Below, piece after piece: positions 60,701-64,000 of a DNA stretch of 64,000 nt. A model generated the notes under the pieces. That model saw nothing but the letters and a program-made list of their open reading frames with translations. It was not told where the DNA came from and did no database searches. The stretch is from positions 8,552,677-8,616,676 of the forward strand of contig OY811976.1 in NCBI GenBank assembly GCA_963681505.1, given 5' to 3'. The translations under genes and the position numbers were made by a program. The stretch is from Eunapius fragilis (taxonomy: Eukaryota; Porifera; Demospongiae; Spongillida; Spongillidae). How positions within the stretch are numbered: position 1 is the first letter of the stretch; each line of letters starts with the position of its first letter.

Positions 60701-61127
60701 CGGCATGAAGGCGGCGCCCGTTATGGTCTCGTAGGATGGTGGTGGTGGGGCACTGGGTAGTACTCTCTAGGGATGAAAAAAAATTTGTATTCACGACGTA
60801 TTACGTCACGAGGCGTCATATACTTGTAATGAATGGATTCCCCCCACCAAGGATTAAAGTTCCGAACCTTTTCGGCTCTCTCGCGCCTTTATTGACACCA
60901 GATTGGTGGGGGGGGACACATCCTACGCCCCACCTCTCGTAACTGTAAGAGTTGCGCACTCAACTCACAAGTGCTCTACGCGGCGTGGGTGCGGTCTGCA
61001 TGTTTATGATAAATATGTAAACAGATGTTATCAGCTTAATATAAGACTACCTCTGACGTGTACAAAGGATCAAATGAATACGCTACAGCTTAATGTAACG
61101 ATGAGCGCGACTATAGTGGCCCTCTCC

Positions 61128-61165
<38 letters not shown>

Positions 61166-61244
61166 ACCGTATTGATAATTTATTCTATTATCTATGGATG
61201 CACCAATACAAACATACCTTACTGTTTGACGATGCGTCGTCCAT
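51796..61244 (-). CDS. DDHD-domain phospholipase A1-like protein (14 exons, 661 aa)
   Basis: Exons, 5' to 3': 61244-61218, 60766-60611, 60291-60060, 59784-59657, 59558-59534, 57388-57109, 56953-56847, 56606-56500, 53705-53489, 53367-53231, 52903-52745, 52503-52270, 52030-51997, 51938-51796. Every junction is GT/AG and in frame, including 25- and 34-base micro-exons. Order: Pro-rich N-terminus (PPPSYETITGAAF), WWE-like region (VRWFHMKSGQYWQPF, GDLYEADL), RGTWF, then HLVLVVHGIG, FLPVDWRTSLTL, the lipase nucleophile in AHSLGS (Ser about 390), and the DDHD domain (GSPLGMFL, YHPSDPEAYRLEPL, YWTSADTAAYVLL). Family members (DDHD1, DDHD2, SEC23IP) are intracellular lipases or relatives at ER/Golgi and lipid droplets. 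No SAM domain seen, so closest kind is unsettled. First exon (nine codons) is the least certain. Confidence 0.88.
53716..53739 (+). repeat. G run near the exon 9 acceptor of the phospholipase gene
   Basis: About 18 G after GTGTGCATGTG, only some 15 bases from the acceptor. On the coding strand it is a C run within the polypyrimidine region. Confidence 0.6.
54886..55995 (+). CDS. CARD-like plus coiled-coil protein, nested in a phospholipase intron (369 aa)
   Basis: Single exon, ATG at 54886, stop 55993-55995. Residues about 8-105 are a death-fold-like helical domain matching the gene at 47054 in spacing and motifs (SQLYSKELVSYSTLCDTNTLG, KFQRCVGVLRENAELHTVAD). A Pro/Ser-rich linker follows, then a coiled coil from about 230 to 355 (LTLRCTELREQRDKLETDMF, EVQVAAYEKELKKAQ). 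It lacks the threefold repeat of its paralogue. It lies wholly inside the 2.8-kb intron 8 of the minus-strand phospholipase gene. Being intronless and transposed, it may have arisen by retroposition or local duplication. Function by analogy only: an interaction scaffold. Confidence 0.75.
   Translation: MARETAESKAFQHFFYDLVVACASNVVDITSQLYSKELVSYSTLCDTNTLGLTDHQKATNLFRALKTAISREPEKFQRCVGVLRENAELHTVADELERFRDKIELDMSSERVSLTRGGSCAEFQYSFQATEGCFVTAAEAGAPGCLKAEGRRRPPGVVPPHTLPVPTTDQVPSYRRGAIPSKATEHPAPNPSSSSPSSTCSTRPVLCTEGGFPSAADERHRQQNDKIDLDGGGAKTKSELEIQKLQQHFVAFQIDAERKLSDKDLILKELTLRCTELREQRDKLETDMFYYCHQLQNREEECSSLEVQVAAYEKELKKAQSAYQMEVERLKHKLKETKELLVHQLRTCYGTKKNDQEKKWAGLKRGHSF
57486..57685. repeat. Diverged copy of the 44848 repeat family, intron 5 of the phospholipase gene
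   Basis: Shares TGATGCTCCTT-CTGGAAA, GGCC(T/C)GAATTTTTA and the AGGTCCC end with 45104-45333. Same order, many substitutions. Confidence 0.65.
57690..59360 (+). repeat. 1.65-kb minisatellite of CCTACCACACTCATACACATACA units, intron 5 of the phospholipase gene
   Basis: Built from 14- to 24-base variants of CCTAC(CA)CACTCATACACATACAA. A block of 276 bases (about 57847-58122 and 58123-58398) is repeated almost unchanged, so there is a higher-order period. Open frames of several hundred codons run through it because units often keep a multiple of three and lack stops. They are not genes. Confidence 0.93.
61131..61165 (+). repeat. 35-base C run upstream of the phospholipase second exon
   Basis: Homopolymer in intron 1, about 50 bases from exon 1. 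Such runs are common in this window and may be assembly-sensitive. Confidence 0.9.
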
Positions 61245-62399
61245 CTCTATATGAAACGTTTGGCGATGCTCCAAGCGTTCGTCGCGTGCGATACAAGTTC
61301 AGAAGGACATAATCTCACCTGTCACCTGTGTACTGATTACGTACGTGCAGCATAGCTGAATAGCTAATTAACTACACATGCACTCGACCAAAAGGAGAGG
61401 GAGCCATACTATTCCCGACTTCGTGGCGTACGTAATATAGCTTCCCTTTGCGAGAGGATGTATCATACCATATGCATTGGGTGTGGTAAAACTAGTCCTG
61501 TCAAGTACGGACTGGATAATTTTCATTTAAGCCGACTCGGAATTGTTTTGTGATGTGGGTGACACAACTGGTCCTCCTTATTATCGTCCCCCCGGACCAC
61601 TTACGGCACCGCAGGTGGTCCGGGGGACTGCTAGGCCGGGAGGTACCCCTTTGCTGCAAGTTGTCCCCTCTGTTTTTTAAATCATAAAATGAGCCTACAT
61701 TGGTTTTCTCTTACACACGAACCATAGATACTTGTATCTATGACTGAACACTGCCGGTGTCATAGCGGATTTTGTCCCCCCCAAAAAGTGTCACCCCGGA
61801 TACAATCCGCTAGCGGACTCTGTCCGGGGGGACACAATCCGCCAGCGGATTCTGTCCGGGGGGATATGTTCTGCTATAGAGGATTCTGTCCCTCCTCCGC
61901 AGAATGTGTGTCCCCCCCCCCCCCCAACAATTAATCCATTGCATTTGATTAGCGAGCGTGTAGGCATGCAGCTTCGTATGGTGAAATGGTCGTCAAACGC
62001 TCGGATACATATTACCAACTGGCGGAAAAATGTAAGTTGGAACGGAGAGAATAATACAAGTAATAAAAACATTCTCTGCACGAGAAAGTTGGTGGTACAG
62101 AGCCATAGTGAGGCCATGCAGGGGTAACAGAGCTATAGTGAGGCCATGCAGGGTAACAGAGCAATAGCGAGGCCTGGGGTAACAGAGCCATAGTGAGGCC
62201 AGGGGTAACAGAGCCATAGTGAGGCCTGGGGTAACAGAGCCATAGTGAGGCCAGGGGTAACCTCCCCCCCCCCCCCCCCCCCCCCCCCCAACATTGCGTT
62301 AGCGAACTGAGCGTGTAGGCATGCAGCTTCGTATGGTGAAATGGTCGCCAAACGCTCTGATACATATTAATTTTACAAGAAAAGCTGGAAATGGTTCAA
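61245..62399. repeat. Repeat-rich non-coding region
   Basis: Contains a small hairpin (about 61588-61626, GTCCCCCCGGACCAC), a family of GCGGATTCTGTCC repeats in both orientations (about 61757-61890), a direct repeat of about 65 bases with GTAGGCATGCAGCTTCGTAT (61955-62018 and 62308-62370), a diverged end of the palindromic family (62048-62092), and six tandem units of 26-29 bases, GGTAACAGAGCCATAGTGAGG (62095-62262). No gene seen. Confidence 0.7.
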
Positions 62400-63240
62400 T
62401 CCAACAATAAATCAGTATCTCAGTCACATACACAGGAAGAGCAACACCATTTGTCCTCATGCAGTGTTGGGAAGTGTGAGAATACCAACACATTTGATAA
62501 GGAACCATTTGTGACAGGTGTCACATTGCACCAAGTCTCCGTAAGCGGTGTCAGGCGTCAGACACGCACAATAATCATAAATATCCTTAGGGATCGTTGC
62601 AGTGTTTGATTATCCCAAACCATTAGTTTGAGGATGGTATATGCTGTAGATTATCCTGTGTTCAGTTCCCGTTAATTGAAACAGTACTGCTGTTCACAAA
62701 TTCACGTCCTTGATCTGATATGGTGACATTGGTGCAACCATGCCTGTAAAGAAGTTGCATGTTATGATATTCTTATATGCTTATAGCCTTATATGTAAAC
62801 TGAATTAATAATTCATATACATTTGCGTGCATATAATTTTATACAGAAACTCAGCAACTATTCTTGCAGTCTTGTCAGCTATAGGCTCAGCCTCAGGCCA
62901 CTTAGAAAAGTAATCAACTAAGGTGATGATGTAACAATTGCCTCGTTCAGTTTTTGGGAGAGGGCAATCAGGTCTATTCCTACCTAAATTGATACATGCA
63001 TGCATTAACTTAAGGTAGTCTTGATTGCAACTAACTTGATGCCAAACACTAGGTTGTATAGGTATATGGGATGCAGAGGGGCTTCGGTCTTCATAAACTT
63101 GGCACCATTGGTGCTTTGGCAAACATCGCACGTCTTAACGAACTCATGCACCTATACATATTTCATCTGCGTCTTCCAGAAGAACCTCGATGAAGCCTTA
63201 ATTTTCTCTTGTTTTATCCCTTCCAAGGTGTCCACCTATA
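62400..63240 (-). mobile_element. Decayed DDE integrase with PHD-like finger (Ginger- or gypsy-type)
   Basis: On the minus strand, in order and with frame changes: zinc-binding H2C2 region (HLGRDKTREKIK ... FVKTCDVCQ, about 63235-63120), GIDLI with the first Asp (near 62965), TLVDYFSKWPEAEPIADKTA (about 62860-62925), the second catalytic region SDQGREF (about 62690-62720), and then a PHD-like finger QCDTCHKWF...KCVG (about 62495-62545). Integrase followed by a PHD finger is described for Ginger DNA transposons, while GIN/KRBA2 and gypsy integrases share the core. It is broken by stops, so inactive. Confidence 0.65.
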
Positions 63241-64000
63241 TATATAAAGCGCTATTAGATGATTATTGGATCGATCCTAGCTTGAGTCAGTATACAGTGT
63301 TAATCCTCGGACACTTTTCGGGCGCTTGGTTATCGACGTTGGTGATGTACCAACCGTTTACACGCGTGCATTGTATAAAATCAGCCTGCGTAAAGACCAA
63401 GACTAATGCATAAGCTGTAAATAGTTGGTTTCGATCATGAAGTACTAATTCGATAACCGAGCCCCGATGCGTACGTATATATACGTGCACTGCAATCATA
63501 TACTCACTTTCTTTGGACGAATGGCATGAATGAAGGATTCGTTCTATTTCTTCTACGCCTCTAGGAACTTAAAAATATTTCATTTTCCCTCTTTCTTTAT
63601 CCTTTTTGCGGTACAGTATGCGCCGCTATCGACCGCATAGTCCACACACTTGAGCTCGCTTTAGGTTCTTGTGATGCCATGCAGAGGGGTAACTAAGTAC
63701 CATACTCCAGAAAGCTGAAAATGGCATCGTACTCTTCTTCATCCATAATGCTGCAGCTGACTACTGAAAGCTAATAATAAAAGCTAATAGCAGATGCAAA
63801 GCGCACCACGTGCAACTTAGAAGGGCGGAGGGGACAATATTCAGGGCCGCAGCCAGGACGTCTGGCGGGAAGGTAGATTGATAGCACTGCTGGACTGAAG
63901 GGGGGAAGGGGGAGGGGGAGGGTGTGTGTGCTAAACTTACCTTTCTGGCTCGATGCAAAAAGCGGGCGGGGCTTATAGACCTGACACCAACAACAAAAAA
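63241..64000. other. Right end of the window, no gene recognised
   Basis: Only short open frames without known motifs. May include more of the decayed element upstream of its zinc finger. Confidence 0.4.

Overview
This is animal nuclear DNA: AT-rich, full of small introns (52-80 nt is common), poly-G/poly-C runs, microsatellites and short inverted-repeat transposons. Gene content and compactness suggest a non-bilaterian metazoan such as a demosponge. That placement is inference from style and families, not proven by any marker here.

The left 46 kb is a head-to-tail array (+ strand) of six ANKIB1-like genes. ANKIB1 is the ankyrin-repeat member of the Ariadne class of RING-between-RING (RBR) E3 ubiquitin ligases. 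I rebuilt an 18-exon model whose exon lengths and phases recur from copy to copy. Copy A (7-2740) is the 3' half only, because the window starts inside it. Copy B (5458-8770) is a wreck: frameshifted exon 1, a micro-inversion, an element in exon 2, then a jump into the tail of a more diverged paralogue that has its own stop. Copy C (11968-17721) is complete except for one TGA in exon 2. Copies D (20447-29540, 756 aa) and E (32352-37546, 747 aa) are open throughout. Copy F (37915-45990, 738 aa) is intact but much more diverged, so it may be the older gene. A repeated spacer of about 2.7 kb separates A/B, C/D and D/E. Near its end lies a minus-strand THAP zinc-finger fragment, head-to-head with exon 1.

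Transposons explain most size differences between copies: a 2.7 kb element with a ZAD-like protein and a RecQ-like helicase in intron 2 of D, a large composite insertion in intron 8 of D, long palindromes, MITEs with TA, TTAA or 5-6 bp target duplications, a decayed Ty3/gypsy fragment, and a minus-strand integrase with a PHD-like finger near the right end.

The right 18 kb is a different neighbourhood: two related single-exon genes for a CARD-like death-fold plus coiled coil (47054-48409 and 54886-55995), a small syntaxin-like SNARE gene (48933-51195), and on the minus strand a 14-exon DDHD-type phospholipase (61244 down to 51796, 661 aa). The second CARD-like gene sits inside an intron of the phospholipase gene on the opposite strand. 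RBR ligases and death-fold/coiled-coil proteins are both typical of signalling, but nothing here proves they act together. From about 61.2 kb to the end I see repeats and transposon debris only.
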